Shown: piece by piece, positions 8,589 to 19,097 of the stretch
Layout of the letters: each line of letters begins with the position of its first letter
Position numbering within the stretch: the stretch's first letter is position 1
From: Qipengyuania citrea
GTDB lineage: Bacteria; Pseudomonadota; Alphaproteobacteria; Sphingomonadales; Sphingomonadaceae
NCBI RefSeq assembly: GCF_009828015.1
Contig: NZ_WTYG01000001.1
Coordinates: 1-64,000, forward strand
Reading direction: 5' to 3'
DNA length: 64,000 bases
Made by a program: the position numbers and the translations under genes
Notes under the pieces: model-generated
What the model was told of the DNA's origin: nothing
Database searches by the model: none
What the model saw: the letters and a program-made list of their open reading frames with translations, nothing else

Positions 8589-9496
8589 CAGTCGCTCCTG
8601 CCGTTAAGCGACATCTGCTTCGGGCACGGCCCGTCGTCGCAGCGCAGATAGGCGCGGTCGGGCACGCGCATGTCGATGGCAATGGGCTTGCCGCCGATCA
8701 GCCGGTGCATCCCGTCGAGCTGGGCGAACTTGACCAGTGCGGGGGCGCCGAGGTCACCTTCGGGCAGCGCCAGGAGCTGGCCCGAATTGAAGGTCAGGTT
8801 CCAGCGGCGATTGCCGACCCATTCGGCCGAGGCGATCTGCGGCTTTAGCGCGGGCGCCGCATCGAGCAGGCGGCCCAACTCCTGGACCTGGCGTGCGGCT
8901 CCGGGCCCTTCGATCAGCAGCTTGCCTTCGGCCTCCTTCGCGCTCACCGGTTCAAGCTCGTGCCCCTGCGGGTCGATCAGCATCAGCCGATCGGGCTTGC
9001 GCAGCACAGCGTGCGGGACGCGCTCGACGATATTGATCTTGAGCGTATCGGGTAGCTGGCGCGAGACGCGCGCATCGGCGACCCACGGCAGTTCGAGCAG
9101 CCGTTCGCGTACCTGGGCGAGGTCGACCAGCGGCATCGGGCGGTCCTGCTCCGCCAGCACGCGTTCGTAGACGAGTTGCTCGTTCATCCGCTCGACGCCC
9201 GATACCTGCACGCGGCTGACCTCGAAGCCCGACCGCGAAGCCGATTTCGCCAGTTCGGTCCGCGCCAGTTCGGGAACGCCCGCGAAGCTGGCAATGGTCC
9301 AGGCGATGCCCAGCCCCGCCGCCACGATGACGGTCAGGAAAAACCTGTGCCACTGCTCTTCGGAAAAGGGCAGCGCCGCCATCACCCGGTCGAGCAGGCC
9401 GCTGGTGTGCTTGCGCGCGGCATGCGCCTTCTGGCTGCGATTGCGCGCCGCGGCGGACCGTCGCACGCCGGTGGGCTTGCGCCTGACCTTAGCCAT
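8588..9496 (-). CDS. ftsQ: Cell division protein FtsQ
   Basis: Bitopic divisome protein linking cytoplasmic and periplasmic division factors. 302 residues from ATG 9496 (an in-frame ATG at 9520 is possible but lies further inside ddl). There is a basic cytoplasmic tail rich in Arg/Lys, one membrane segment (FFLTVIVAAGLGIAWTIASF), then a POTRA domain starting at VSRVQVSGVERM and the FtsQ beta domain. It overlaps the end of ddl by 8 bp and the ftsA start by 1 bp. Confidence 0.95.
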   Translation of the reverse strand: MAKVRRKPTGVRRSAAARNRSQKAHAARKHTSGLLDRVMAALPFSEEQWHRFFLTVIVAAGLGIAWTIASFAGVPELARTELAKSASRSGFEVSRVQVSGVERMNEQLVYERVLAEQDRPMPLVDLAQVRERLLELPWVADARVSRQLPDTLKINIVERVPHAVLRKPDRLMLIDPQGHELEPVSAKEAEGKLLIEGPGAARQVQELGRLLDAAPALKPQIASAEWVGNRRWNLTFNSGQLLALPEGDLGAPALVKFAQLDGMHRLIGGKPIAIDMRVPDRAYLRCDDGPCPKQMSLNGRSD

Positions 9497-10463
9497 CGCC
9501 GCCGCCCGCCGTACCGGCATGGTCGCGCAGCGCGGCGGCCACGATCAGTTCGCACAATTCGCCATATTCGATGCCCGCGAAGCGCGCCTGTTCGGGCACC
9601 AGGCTGAGCGGGGTCATCCCCGGCTGGGTGTTGGTTTCGAGGATGAACAGCCCGTCCTCGCCCTGTTCCTCGTCCCAGCGGAAATCGGTCCGGCTGGTGC
9701 CCTTGCAGCCCAGCACCCGGTGCGCCTTCAGCGCGTATTCGAGGCACAGGTCGGTGATCGCCTGCGGGATATCGGCGGGGCACATGTGATCGGTCCGCCC
9801 GTCGGTGTATTTGGCGTCGAAATCGTAGAACCCGCTCTTGGGTTTCAGCTCGGTCACTGCGAGCGCGCGCGGACCATCGGCGAAATCGACGACCGCACTG
9901 GTCATCTCGCGGCCCTTGATGAAGGGCTCGGCAAGCAGCTGCGGAAAGTCCTGCCACGGCCCCTTGGCGGTGCGCGCGATGGGATTGCCGTAATCGCCAT
10001 CATCGGTGACGATCGCCACCCCGACCGAGCTGCCTTCGTTGACGGGCTTCAGCACATAGGGCCGCGGCAGCGGATCGCGCTCGTGCAGATCGGCGCTCCT
10101 GACGATCCGCCCGCCGGGCATCGGGATCCCCTGCGGCACCAGCGCCTGCTTGGTCAGCTGCTTGTCGATCGCGATCACCGACGTGGCGAGGCCCGAATGC
10201 GTATAGGGTACGCCCATCAGGTCGAGCATGCCCTGCACCGTGCCGTCTTCGCCGGGCACGCCGTGCAATGCGTTGAACACGACATCGGGCGCGGCCTCGG
10301 CGATGCGTGCCGCGACCTGCCGGTCCATGTCGATGCGCGTGACCCGGTGGCCGCGCTCCTCGAGCGCCTTGGCGATGCCCTCGCCCGACATCAGGCTGAC
10401 GGAGCGTTCATTGGCCCAGCCGCCCATCAGCACGGCGATATGGAGCTTGGGTAGTTCGGTCAT
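9489..10463 (-). CDS. ddl: D-alanine--D-alanine ligase
   Basis: ATP-grasp enzyme that makes D-Ala-D-Ala for the peptidoglycan stem peptide. 324 residues from ATG 10463. Visible motifs: LMGGWANERSVSLMSG at the N-terminus, HGVPGEDGTVQG, the ATP-binding YVLKPVNEGSSVGV, and the metal/substrate loop ETNTQPGMTPLSL near the C-terminus. The start overlaps the murB stop by 4 bp (ATGA). Position between murB and ftsQ is the standard dcw order, supporting the DdlB type. Confidence 0.97.
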   Translation of the reverse strand: MTELPKLHIAVLMGGWANERSVSLMSGEGIAKALEERGHRVTRIDMDRQVAARIAEAAPDVVFNALHGVPGEDGTVQGMLDLMGVPYTHSGLATSVIAIDKQLTKQALVPQGIPMPGGRIVRSADLHERDPLPRPYVLKPVNEGSSVGVAIVTDDGDYGNPIARTAKGPWQDFPQLLAEPFIKGREMTSAVVDFADGPRALAVTELKPKSGFYDFDAKYTDGRTDHMCPADIPQAITDLCLEYALKAHRVLGCKGTSRTDFRWDEEQGEDGLFILETNTQPGMTPLSLVPEQARFAGIEYGELCELIVAAALRDHAGTAGGGDG

Positions 10464-11377
10464 GACCTGTCCTGCTGCCGCCCGACGCGCTGGATCTCCC
10501 ATTCGAGTTCGACCCCCGAATGCGCGTGGACACGGCGCTTCACTTCTTCACCCAGCGCTTCGATATCGGCGCTGGTCGCATCATCGACATTGATGAGGAA
10601 ATTGGTGTGCTTTTCGCTGACCTGCGCGCCGCCCAGGCGCAAGCCGCGGCAGCCGGCGGCATCGACCAGTTCCCACGCCTTCTGGTCGGGAGGGTTCTTG
10701 AAGGTCGAGCCCCCCGTCCTGGTGCGCAGCGGCTGCGAATTCTCGCGCGCATCGCCGATTGCGTCCATCTTCGCGCCGATTTCGGCCGGGTCGCCCGGCT
10801 GCCCCTGGAAACGTGCGCCGACCACCACGGCGTCTTCGGGCAGCTGCGAATGGCGATAGCTGTAACGCAGGTCAGCCGCAGCCAGGGTGACCAGCGCGCC
10901 ATCGGGCATCACGACATCGCAATCGATCAGCACATCGGCAACCTCGCGGCCGTAGGCGCCGCCGTTCATCCGCACGAAGCCGCCCACCGTCCCGGGAATG
11001 CCGCGCATGAATTCGACCCCGGCAATGCCCGCATCGCGGGCAGTCGATGCCACCAATATGCCATGCGCGCCCGCACCGCAGGAAAGCACGTGCCCGTCCT
11101 CGACGTCGATCCCGGCGAAGGGCTTGCCCAGCTTGATCACCACGCCTGCGACCCCGCCATCGCGCACGATGAGATTGGACCCCAGCCCGAGCGGCATCAG
11201 CGGCAGGCGCCCGCCCAGCCGCTGGAGGAACAGCTCGAGATCCGCGCGATCGGCCGGCTCGAACAGCCAGTCGGCCGCGCCGCCGGCCTTGAACCACACC
11301 AGTTTCGCCAGCGGCGCATCGGGAGTCAGCTTGCCGCGCAGGCCCTGCGTGTCGATCGGGGCAGCCCCTGCGCTCAT
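10460..11377 (-). CDS. murB: UDP-N-acetylenolpyruvoylglucosamine reductase
   Basis: FAD enzyme that reduces UDP-GlcNAc-enolpyruvate to UDP-MurNAc with NADPH, the second committed step of peptidoglycan synthesis in the cytoplasm. 305 residues from ATG 11377, coupled to the murC stop by ATGA. The FAD-binding stretch [16 protein letters not shown], the GIPGTVGG loop with RMNGGAYG, and the catalytic Ser in GGSTFKNPP are present. The length and the short GSTFKNP form fit a type II MurB. Confidence 0.97.
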   Translation of the reverse strand: MSAGAAPIDTQGLRGKLTPDAPLAKLVWFKAGGAADWLFEPADRADLELFLQRLGGRLPLMPLGLGSNLIVRDGGVAGVVIKLGKPFAGIDVEDGHVLSCGAGAHGILVASTARDAGIAGVEFMRGIPGTVGGFVRMNGGAYGREVADVLIDCDVVMPDGALVTLAAADLRYSYRHSQLPEDAVVVGARFQGQPGDPAEIGAKMDAIGDARENSQPLRTRTGGSTFKNPPDQKAWELVDAAGCRGLRLGGAQVSEKHTNFLINVDDATSADIEALGEEVKRRVHAHSGVELEWEIQRVGRQQDRS

Positions 11378-12798
11378 GCCGAACTGGCCTTGGCAATCCC
11401 GTTGGCGAGCCCCGCCGCCCAATAGGTGATATCGCCCGCGCCCAGGCAGACGACGAAATCGCCCGCCGCGAGATCGTCCGCCAGCTTCGCGGCCAGATCG
11501 TCCTCATCCTCAACGCTCTGCACCGCGCGGTGGCCGCGCGCCTTGAGCCCGGCGACCAGCGCCTCGGCGTCGGCGCCCTCGATCGGATCCTCGCCCGCCG
11601 CATAGACCGGGGTCACATAGACCTGGTCGGCCTCGTTGAAGCAGCTCTGGAATTCATCCATTAGGTCGCGCAGGCGGGTGTAGCGATGCGGCTGGACGAC
11701 GGCGATGACGCGCCCCGTCCCGGCGCTTTCGCGCGCCGCCCCCAGCACCGCGCGGATTTCGACCGGGTGATGGCCGTAATCGTCGATGATCGTCGCCACG
11801 CCCGCACCGCTGGGCACTTCGCCAACCTTGGTGAAGCGGCGCCGGACACCGCCAAAGGCCGAAAAGCCGTTGCAGATGACCTCGTCGGGGCAGCCCATCT
11901 CGATCGCCACCGCAATCGCGGCGAGCGCGTTCTGGACATTGTGGCGTCCCGGCATCGGCAGGCGCACGCCTTCGATCCGGCGATCCTCCTGCCCGCGGCG
12001 GCGCACGATCACGTCGAACACATTGCCGCCCGCATCGGGGCGGATGTTCACCCCGCAGATATCCGCCTGCAGGTTGAAGCCGTAGGTCACGACATTGCGG
12101 TCGCGCACCTTGCCGATCACGGCCTGTACTTCGGGGTGATCGATGCACAGGATCGCCGCGCCATAGAACGGGACGTTATGGATGAACTCGACGAATGCGT
12201 CCTTCACCCCGTCGAAATCGCCGTAGTGGTCGAGGTGCTCGGGATCGATATTGGTGACCACCGCGATGGTCCCGTCGAGCCGCAGGAAGCTGCCGTCGCT
12301 CTCGTCGGCCTCCACCACCATCCATTCGCTGTCGCCCAGCCGTGCGTTCGAACCATATTGTTCGATGATCCCGCCATTGATCACGGTGGGATCGATCTTG
12401 CCGGCATCGAGCAGCGCGGCGATCATGCTGGTGGTGGTGGTCTTGCCGTGCGTCCCGGCGACCGCGACAGTGGATTTCAGCCGCATCAGTTCGGCCAGCA
12501 TCTCCGCGCGGCGGACCACGGGAATGCGGTTTTCCAGCGCATAGGCGACTTCGGGATTGGTCCGCTTGACCGCGGTCGAGGTCACGACGACCGCCGCGCT
12601 TGCGACGTTTTCGGGGGCGTGGCCGATCACCACTTCGATCCCGCGCTGGCGCAACCGTTCCACGGTCGCGCTTTCCTTCATGTCGGAACCCTGCACGGTG
12701 TAGCCGAGATTGTTCATCACCTCGGCAATCCCGGACATGCCGATGCCGCCGATGCCGACGAAATGAACGGTCCCGATATCGGTTGGAACGCCCCTCAT
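11374..12798 (-). CDS. murC: UDP-N-acetylmuramate--L-alanine ligase
   Basis: Mur ligase that adds L-Ala to UDP-MurNAc. 474 residues from ATG 12798, which overlaps the murG stop by 4 bp. The N-terminal Rossmann motif [16 protein letters not shown] binds the uridine nucleotide. The central P-loop is [12 protein letters not shown]. The ATPase core continues with [10 protein letters not shown], and the C-terminal domain carries [10 protein letters not shown]. All features are standard for MurC. Confidence 0.97.
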   Translation of the reverse strand: MRGVPTDIGTVHFVGIGGIGMSGIAEVMNNLGYTVQGSDMKESATVERLRQRGIEVVIGHAPENVASAAVVVTSTAVKRTNPEVAYALENRIPVVRRAEMLAELMRLKSTVAVAGTHGKTTTTSMIAALLDAGKIDPTVINGGIIEQYGSNARLGDSEWMVVEADESDGSFLRLDGTIAVVTNIDPEHLDHYGDFDGVKDAFVEFIHNVPFYGAAILCIDHPEVQAVIGKVRDRNVVTYGFNLQADICGVNIRPDAGGNVFDVIVRRRGQEDRRIEGVRLPMPGRHNVQNALAAIAVAIEMGCPDEVICNGFSAFGGVRRRFTKVGEVPSGAGVATIIDDYGHHPVEIRAVLGAARESAGTGRVIAVVQPHRYTRLRDLMDEFQSCFNEADQVYVTPVYAAGEDPIEGADAEALVAGLKARGHRAVQSVEDEDDLAAKLADDLAAGDFVVCLGAGDITYWAAGLANGIAKASSA

Positions 12799-13991
12799 TC
12801 CGCACTCTCCCGCACTGCACCCTGTCCGGCCGGCAGGCCCTGCGAAGCGCCCCGGGCGTTGTTGCCGCCGACGCGAATTACATCCATCATATCTGCTCCG
12901 CCGAAGCTTTCGACGAGATCGGCGAGATCCTCGACCGCGCGCGGACGGCCGCAATTCCAGGCGGCATGCGCCGCGCGGCCGAGCCCTTGCGGGTTGTCCG
13001 CCAGCGCCTTGATCTGCTTGGCCAGTTCCTTGGCATTGAAGCGTTCCTGGCGGATCACGCGCGCGCCGCCGGCTTTCGCCAGTTCGCGGGCGTTGGCGGC
13101 CTGGTGATCATCGGTCGCGATCGGCAACGGAATGAGGATCGCCGGCCGCCCGACGGCAGTAAGTTCGGCAATGGTCGATGCCCCGGCGCGGCCGATGAAC
13201 AAATGCGCATCGGCCAGCCGCGCCGACATGTCCTCGAAATAGGTCGCCAGTTCGGCGGGTATGGCATGGTTGCGATACCGCTCGCGCACGGCGTCGAGAT
13301 CTTCGGGGCGACATTGCTGGGTGACCTGCAACCGCTGGCGCAGCGCGGGGGGAAGCATCGACAGCCCGTCGGGCACCACTTCGGACAAGACGCGGGCGCC
13401 CTGGCTGCCGCCGGTCACCAGCACCCGCAGCAGGCCTTCCTCGCCCAGCGGCGGGAAGGGTTCGTCGCGCAGCGACAATACGCCCGCGCGTACCGGATTG
13501 CCGACCAGATGCACTTTCCGGGAATGTTTGGGATCGAGCCGTTCGACTTCGGGATAGGCAGTGGCGATCGCATCGACGTGCCGCGCGAACAACCGGTTCA
13601 CCCGGCCCAGCACCGCGTTCTGTTCATGCACCACGGTGGGCACGCCCGCGCTCTTCGCCGCCAGCACGGTCGGCAGCGACGGGTAACCGCCGAACCCGAC
13701 CACCGCGCTGGGCTGGAAACTGTCGAACAGGCGCAGCGCCATGCGCCGGCCCTGCAGCACCGCGCGGATGCCCTTGATCCAGCTCAGCGGGTTCTTGCCG
13801 AACCGGCCCGCGGGAATGACATGGGCAGGCAGAAAATCGGGTTTGCCCGGGATTTGCGCGCCGCGCGTGTCGGTGATCAGCGCGACGTGATGGCCGCGCC
13901 GTTCGAGTTCGGTGGCCAGCGCGAAGGCGGGCAACAGATGTCCGCCCGTCCCCCCGGCGGCAAGGACATAATGGCGGCTGGCACCGGTCAT
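12795..13991 (-). CDS. murG: Lipid II synthase MurG (GlcNAc transferase)
   Basis: Membrane-associated GT-B glycosyltransferase that adds GlcNAc to lipid I, giving lipid II. 398 residues. The N-terminal glycine loop [14 protein letters not shown], the second loop GGSQGARVL and the nucleotide-binding [11 protein letters not shown] are clear. ATG 13991 overlaps the ftsW stop by 4 bp. Placed between ftsW and murC as is usual. Confidence 0.97.
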   Translation of the reverse strand: MTGASRHYVLAAGGTGGHLLPAFALATELERRGHHVALITDTRGAQIPGKPDFLPAHVIPAGRFGKNPLSWIKGIRAVLQGRRMALRLFDSFQPSAVVGFGGYPSLPTVLAAKSAGVPTVVHEQNAVLGRVNRLFARHVDAIATAYPEVERLDPKHSRKVHLVGNPVRAGVLSLRDEPFPPLGEEGLLRVLVTGGSQGARVLSEVVPDGLSMLPPALRQRLQVTQQCRPEDLDAVRERYRNHAIPAELATYFEDMSARLADAHLFIGRAGASTIAELTAVGRPAILIPLPIATDDHQAANARELAKAGGARVIRQERFNAKELAKQIKALADNPQGLGRAAHAAWNCGRPRAVEDLADLVESFGGADMMDVIRVGGNNARGASQGLPAGQGAVRESAE

Positions 13992-15244
13992 GGGTGGATC
14001 TCGCGGTGCGGGGAAGGCGCGGTGTCTTTCATCGGGGCCGTCTGCCCGAAGCCGAGCCTGTCGCCAAGCCCAATGGTCCGGCTTTTCAGGAACGGATTGC
14101 GCCGCGTTATCGCCAGCAGCAGACCGACATTGAGGCAGATCGCAATGGTCGACGATCCGCCATAGCTGACCAGCGGCAAGGTCATCCCCTTCGACGGGAA
14201 AAGCTGCAGGTTGACCAGGATATTGATGAACGCCTGTCCGCCGAGCAGCGCGATCAGGCCGGCCCCGGCCAGCAGCGCGAACAGGTCTTCTTCGTCGAGC
14301 AGGCGCATCAGCACGCGCCCGACAATGGCGAGATAGACCAGCACGATCAGCGCGCAGGCAATCAGGCCGAATTCCTCGCCGATGACGCTGAAAATGTAGT
14401 CGGTATGCGCTTCGGGCAGGCTCATCTTGCGGATGCCGAGGCCGTAACCCGCGCCCGTCCAGCCGCCCGCCGTCAGCGTGCGTGCCCCCAGATCCACCTG
14501 GTCGTAGGCGGTCCCCCCGCCGATGAAGCTGTCGATGCGGTGGCGGGCGTTGTCATAGAGGAAATAGGTCGCGGTCAGCGCAACGATCACGCCGCCGATC
14601 ACTGCCCCCATCCGCTTCATGTCGATGCCCGACAGGATCATCGCGACGAACCACACGCCCGCAAACAGGATCGTGCCGCCGAAATCGGGCTGCATCATCA
14701 TCAGCGCGGCGATCAGCGCGACATAGGCGGTGGCGATGCCCGCCACCGGCATGTTGGGATCGCGCATCCGCCACGACAGGATCCAGGCCGTGGCGATGGC
14801 GAAGCCGGGCTTGAGGAATTCCGACGGCTGGAACTGCATCCCCAGATTGATCCACCGCCGTGCGCCGTTGATTTCCGCGCCCACCAGCGGGACGAGGAAC
14901 AGCAGCCCGGTCATGCCCGCGGCCAGCAGCAGCCCGAACCGCCGCGCGCTGTCGCGGGTCAGCATCGACACGCCGAACAGCGTGCCCAGCGCAAGCATCT
15001 GCCAGGCAAGGTGGCGGTAAAAGAAATACAGCGGATCGAGCGTCTGGCTGGAAGTGGAGAGACGATCGGCGCTGGCCGGGCTGGCGGCAGCCACCGCGAT
15101 CGTGCCGAAGCTCATCAGCAGCAGCACGAGCAGCAGCAGCACGCGGTCGATCTCGCGCCACCAGATCTTGAGCTCGGACCAGCGCGACAGCTTGCCCTTG
15201 GGCATATGCGCGGGCTGGCGCTTGCCGGGAACGTAGGGCTGCAT
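13988..15244 (-). CDS. ftsW: Peptidoglycan glycosyltransferase FtsW
   Basis: SEDS-family polymerase that builds septal glycan strands together with FtsI. 418 residues from ATG 15244, five bases after the murD stop. It has about ten membrane segments, the conserved QPSEFLKPGF region in the middle, and LPLVSYGGSST close to the last helices. The cytoplasmic N-terminus is short and basic. Earlier in-frame starts would run far into murD and are rejected. Confidence 0.96.
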   Translation of the reverse strand: MQPYVPGKRQPAHMPKGKLSRWSELKIWWREIDRVLLLLVLLLMSFGTIAVAAASPASADRLSTSSQTLDPLYFFYRHLAWQMLALGTLFGVSMLTRDSARRFGLLLAAGMTGLLFLVPLVGAEINGARRWINLGMQFQPSEFLKPGFAIATAWILSWRMRDPNMPVAGIATAYVALIAALMMMQPDFGGTILFAGVWFVAMILSGIDMKRMGAVIGGVIVALTATYFLYDNARHRIDSFIGGGTAYDQVDLGARTLTAGGWTGAGYGLGIRKMSLPEAHTDYIFSVIGEEFGLIACALIVLVYLAIVGRVLMRLLDEEDLFALLAGAGLIALLGGQAFINILVNLQLFPSKGMTLPLVSYGGSSTIAICLNVGLLLAITRRNPFLKSRTIGLGDRLGFGQTAPMKDTAPSPHREIHP

Positions 15245-15249
15245 CGTGT

Positions 15250-16545
15250 TCACGCCAGCCGCTCCACCAGCGCGCGGAAATGGTCGCCGCGCTTCTCGAA
15301 GTCGGCATATTGGTCGAAGCTGGCGCAGGCGGGGCTGAGCAGGACCGTATCGCCCGCCGCGGCCTTCGCAGCGGCACTGGCCACCGCGCGGTCGAGCGTT
15401 TCGCACTGCTCGACCGGGACGCGGCCTTCGAGCAGTGCGGCGAAGTCGGGTCCGGCCCTGCCAATGGTATAGGCCGCCTTGACGCGGCCGAGCTCGGCTT
15501 CGCACTCGCCCAGCCCCGGCTCCTTGCCGAGCCCGCCGACGATCCAGTGAATGTTCTCGAACGCGGCCAGCGCGGGCGCCGAAGCGGCGGTGTTGGTGCC
15601 CTTGCTGTCATTGACATAGGCAACGCCGGAGATTTTCGCGACGCGCTCCATGCGGTGCGGCAGGCCGGGATAGCTCTTGAGCGCAGCGCGGATCTGCGCG
15701 GTCGGGATGCCCAGGATATCGCAGGCTTCGATGGCCGCTGCGGCATTTTCGCGGTTGTGCGGACCTTGCAGCGACGGCCACTCGGCCTGCTCGCCCGGCG
15801 CGATGCCCCGGTTCTGCAGGACATCCTCGAGAATGCTTGCGATCGAACCTTCGGCGAACTGCCCCAGCACCCGCGCATCGGTGAACCGGGCGATCGCATT
15901 CTGGCCGCGCGTCTGCATTGCCAGGAGGCGCGACTTGCTGGCAGCGTATTTGGCGAAATCGCCGTCATAGCGGTCGAGATGGTCGGGGGTAATGTTGAGC
16001 AGCACCGCCACGTCGCAAGCGAGCGAATGGGTCAGGTCGATCTGGTAACTCGACAGTTCGAGCACATAGACCCCGCCTTCGGGCAGCGGCTCCTGCTCGA
16101 GGATCGGCAGGCCGATATTGCCGCCCATGGTGGCCGGCACGCCCGCCTCTTTAAGCATGTGATGGACCAGTGCGGTGGTGGTCGACTTGCCATTGGTGCC
16201 GGTGATGCCGACGACCTTGTGCCGCGGCAGCGCGGCGCGTGCCTGCGCGAAGAGTTCGATATCGCCGATCACCGGCACGCCGGAACTGTCGGCATGCGGC
16301 TTGATCGGATGGGTGTTGAGCGGAACGCCGGGACTGACCACCATTCCCGCATAGCCGGCAAGGTCCGCTTCCAGCGGGTCGGCGACCGTGCAGCGCCCGG
16401 CGAAGGCCGCGCGCGCTTCGGCGCGGTCGTCCCACACCAGCACGTCGGCACCCGCCGCCAGCAGCGCTTCGGCCGTGGCCCGGCCGGACCGCGCCAGTCC
16501 GAGAACGGCGTATTTCTTGTCCTTCCAGGCGGGCGAAGTGATCAT
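15250..16545 (-). CDS. murD: UDP-N-acetylmuramoylalanine--D-glutamate ligase
   Basis: Mur ligase adding D-Glu to UDP-MurNAc-L-Ala. 431 residues from ATG 16545, coupled by ATGA to the mraY stop. The N-terminal nucleotide fold starts at [13 protein letters not shown], the P-loop is [15 protein letters not shown], and [12 protein letters not shown] follows. YVNDSKGTN in the C-terminal half matches the substrate-contacting segment. The open frame continues upstream into mraY sequence, but nothing there is MurD-like. Confidence 0.97.
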   Translation of the reverse strand: MITSPAWKDKKYAVLGLARSGRATAEALLAAGADVLVWDDRAEARAAFAGRCTVADPLEADLAGYAGMVVSPGVPLNTHPIKPHADSSGVPVIGDIELFAQARAALPRHKVVGITGTNGKSTTTALVHHMLKEAGVPATMGGNIGLPILEQEPLPEGGVYVLELSSYQIDLTHSLACDVAVLLNITPDHLDRYDGDFAKYAASKSRLLAMQTRGQNAIARFTDARVLGQFAEGSIASILEDVLQNRGIAPGEQAEWPSLQGPHNRENAAAAIEACDILGIPTAQIRAALKSYPGLPHRMERVAKISGVAYVNDSKGTNTAASAPALAAFENIHWIVGGLGKEPGLGECEAELGRVKAAYTIGRAGPDFAALLEGRVPVEQCETLDRAVASAAAKAAAGDTVLLSPACASFDQYADFEKRGDHFRALVERLA

Positions 16546-17612
16546 CGTAGCTTGAGCGTCGCGAGCCCCATGAGTGCGAGCACGATGGCGACGATCCAGA
16601 AGCGGATCACGACCTTGCTCTCCGACCAGCCAAGCTGTTCGAAATGGTGGTGGATGGGGGCCATGCGGAAGACCCTTTTCCCCGTACGCTTGAACCAGAA
16701 CACCTGAATGATGACCGACAACGCCTCGAAGACGAACAATCCCCCCACTATTGCCAGTACGACCTCGTGGTGCGTGGCGACGGCGATCGCGCCCAGCGCG
16801 CCGCCGAGCGCGAGCGAGCCGGTGTCGCCCATGAACACCGCAGCGGGCGGTGCGTTGAACCACAGGAAGGCGAGCCCCGCGCCCATGATCGCGGCGCAGA
16901 AGATCGCCAGTTCCCCCGCGCCCGCCACGTGCGGGATGCCGAGATATTCGGAATAGTCCACGCGGCCGACCAGATAGGCGATCAGCGCAAAGGTGCCTGC
17001 CGCGATGATCACCGGCATGGTCGCAAGCCCGTCGAGCCCATCGGTCAGATTGACTGCATTGCCCGCCCCAACGATCACGAAAGCCGCGAAGACGAAGTAG
17101 AAATAGCCCAGCTCGATCCCGAAATCGTTGACGAAGGGGACGTAGAGGAAAGTGTTGATCTGGCCGACGATCAGATAGCTGGCGACGCCCGCGATCGCGA
17201 ATTCCAGCAGCAACCGGACCTTGCCCGAAACGCCCTTGTGGCTGGCCTTGGAAACCTTGTCGTAATCGTCGAGAAACCCGATCAGCCCGAAGCCCAGCGT
17301 GACCGCCAGGCAGGCCCAGATGAACGGATTGCTCAGATCCATCCAGATCAGCACCGCCAGGCTGAGGCTGATCAGGATCATCAGCCCGCCCATGGTCGGC
17401 GTGCCGCGCTTGGCGAGGTGGCTCTGCGGGCCATCCTCGCGGATCGGCTGCCCCTTGCCCTGCCGCACACGCAGCATGTCGATGAACCGCGGACCGATGA
17501 CGAGACCGATGAACAGCGCGGTCATCAGCGTCGCGCCGGCGCGGAATGTCTGGTACCGCACGAGGTTGAAGACGCCTTCGAAATTCAACCATTCGGCGAG
17601 CAAATAAAGCAA
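16542..17612 (-). CDS. mraY: Phospho-N-acetylmuramoyl-pentapeptide-transferase
   Basis: Integral membrane enzyme that transfers phospho-MurNAc-pentapeptide to undecaprenyl phosphate (lipid I). 356 residues with about ten membrane helices. Active-site motifs are GFLDDYDK (the Asp pair), [10 protein letters not shown], and the HHHFEQLGW motif near the C-terminus. The start is TTG at 17612, giving the typical LLYLLAEW N-terminus, 18 bp after the murF stop. Confidence 0.97.
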   Translation of the reverse strand: MLYLLAEWLNFEGVFNLVRYQTFRAGATLMTALFIGLVIGPRFIDMLRVRQGKGQPIREDGPQSHLAKRGTPTMGGLMILISLSLAVLIWMDLSNPFIWACLAVTLGFGLIGFLDDYDKVSKASHKGVSGKVRLLLEFAIAGVASYLIVGQINTFLYVPFVNDFGIELGYFYFVFAAFVIVGAGNAVNLTDGLDGLATMPVIIAAGTFALIAYLVGRVDYSEYLGIPHVAGAGELAIFCAAIMGAGLAFLWFNAPPAAVFMGDTGSLALGGALGAIAVATHHEVVLAIVGGLFVFEALSVIIQVFWFKRTGKRVFRMAPIHHHFEQLGWSESKVVIRFWIVAIVLALMGLATLKLR

Positions 17613-17630
17613 TCGAGCCTCTCGTCGCGC

Positions 17631-19097
17631 CTAGCTGGCGCGGGTGAAATGATCCACGAGCCGGCCAAGTCCGACCGAGTTGGAGCCCTTGACCAGCACG
17701 GCGTCGCCCGCGACTACGCCGAAGTCCTCGAGCAACCCGATCGCCTCGTCGGCGGTCTGGCAATGCGCCCAGGCGAACGGCTTGCCAAGAACGGGGCTTT
17801 GCGGTTTCCCCAGTTCCTGCGCCAGCGCGGCCATCTCGTCGCCGACGAGCAAGGCGTAGTCGACATCGGCCGCCAGTACGGGCTCGGCCAGCGCGGCATG
17901 GAACTGCGGACCGAAATCGCCCAGTTCCTTCATCGACCCGAGCACGGCGATCCGGCGTCCGGAGGGCGTCTGCCCTAGTTGGGCGAGCGTCGCGCGCATG
18001 CTGGCGGGATTGGCGTTGTAGCTTTCGTCGATCAGCAGCGCCTTGCCGCCGGGCACCGCGATGCCGTGCCGGGCGCCGCGGCCCTTGAGCCCACCCATTT
18101 CCGCCAGCGCCAGTCCGGCAGCGGCCATGTCGCCGCCCGCGGCCCGGACTGCAGCCATCACCGCGAGCGAGTTGATCACCCAGTGATCGCCGGGTTCGGC
18201 CACGGTGTAGCACAGGCGGCCTTCGGGAAATTCGCAGGTTACCAGGCTGCCGCCATTGGCGCTGGGGATCGCGTCCAGCAGGCGGACATCGGCAGAGCGG
18301 GCACGGCCGAAGCTGACCACGCGCGCGCCGACATCCCTGGCGGCGCGTTCGAGCGCCGCGCTATGTTCGCTGTCGGCGGGGATGACTGCCGTTCCGCCCG
18401 GCTCGAGCCCGGCGAAGATTTCCGCCTTGGCCGCAGCAATGGCATCCATGCTGCCGAGGTTCTCGATATGCGCGGGTGCGATCGTCGTGATGACAGCGAC
18501 ATGCGGTCGGACCTGCGTGGTGAGACCCGCGATTTCGCCTGCGTGGTTCATGCCCATTTCGAAAATGGCGAACCGGCTGCGCGCGGGCATGCGCGCCAGG
18601 CTGAGCGGAACCCCGACATGGTTGTTGTAGCTACGCGTCGACCGATGCGCCGCGCCGCGGCTGGCACGTTCGAGGCTCGCGAAGATCGCTTCCTTGACCC
18701 CGGTTTTGCCGACCGAACCGGTCACCCCGATAATCGTCGCCTCGACGCGGCTGCGCGCGGCACGCGCCAGCGCTTCGAGCGCGGCAGTGGTATCCTCGAC
18801 GAGAATGTGCGGCCAATCGACAGCGCGATCGACGATCGCTCCCGCTGCGCCATTGGCGAAGGCCTTGTCGAGGAAACGGTGGCCGTCCATCGCCTCCCCC
18901 TTCAGGGCAATGAATAGATCGCCATTGATGACATCGCGGCTGTCCATCTCGACGCCCGCGACCTGGAAATCATGGCTGGCGATGCCGCCCACCGCTTCGG
19001 CGATGCTGCGCGCATCCCACAGGGTCAGCGGCAGCCGGTCACGCGGGTCGGCGGGCCATTCGATATAGGCCGGATGGCGCAGGATGGCGGCGCTCAT
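17631..19097 (-). CDS. murF: UDP-MurNAc-tripeptide--D-Ala-D-Ala ligase
   Basis: Mur ligase adding the D-Ala-D-Ala dipeptide to UDP-MurNAc-tripeptide. 488 residues from ATG 19097, overlapping the murE stop by 4 bp. The P-loop is TGSVGKTGVKEAI, NHAGEIAGLT and APAHIENLGSM lie in the central domain, and DESYNANPASMRA is the C-terminal MurF signature. The Lys-for-Asn exchange of other P-loops is absent; the motif is normal for MurF. Confidence 0.96.
   Translation of the reverse strand: MSAAILRHPAYIEWPADPRDRLPLTLWDARSIAEAVGGIASHDFQVAGVEMDSRDVINGDLFIALKGEAMDGHRFLDKAFANGAAGAIVDRAVDWPHILVEDTTAALEALARAARSRVEATIIGVTGSVGKTGVKEAIFASLERASRGAAHRSTRSYNNHVGVPLSLARMPARSRFAIFEMGMNHAGEIAGLTTQVRPHVAVITTIAPAHIENLGSMDAIAAAKAEIFAGLEPGGTAVIPADSEHSAALERAARDVGARVVSFGRARSADVRLLDAIPSANGGSLVTCEFPEGRLCYTVAEPGDHWVINSLAVMAAVRAAGGDMAAAGLALAEMGGLKGRGARHGIAVPGGKALLIDESYNANPASMRATLAQLGQTPSGRRIAVLGSMKELGDFGPQFHAALAEPVLAADVDYALLVGDEMAALAQELGKPQSPVLGKPFAWAHCQTADEAIGLLEDFGVVAGDAVLVKGSNSVGLGRLVDHFTRAS

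Noticed and set aside
8599-8682. Repeated-looking GC-rich tract tested as a CRISPR or tandem repeat
   Set aside because: No regularly spaced repeats; ordinary coding sequence of ftsQ.
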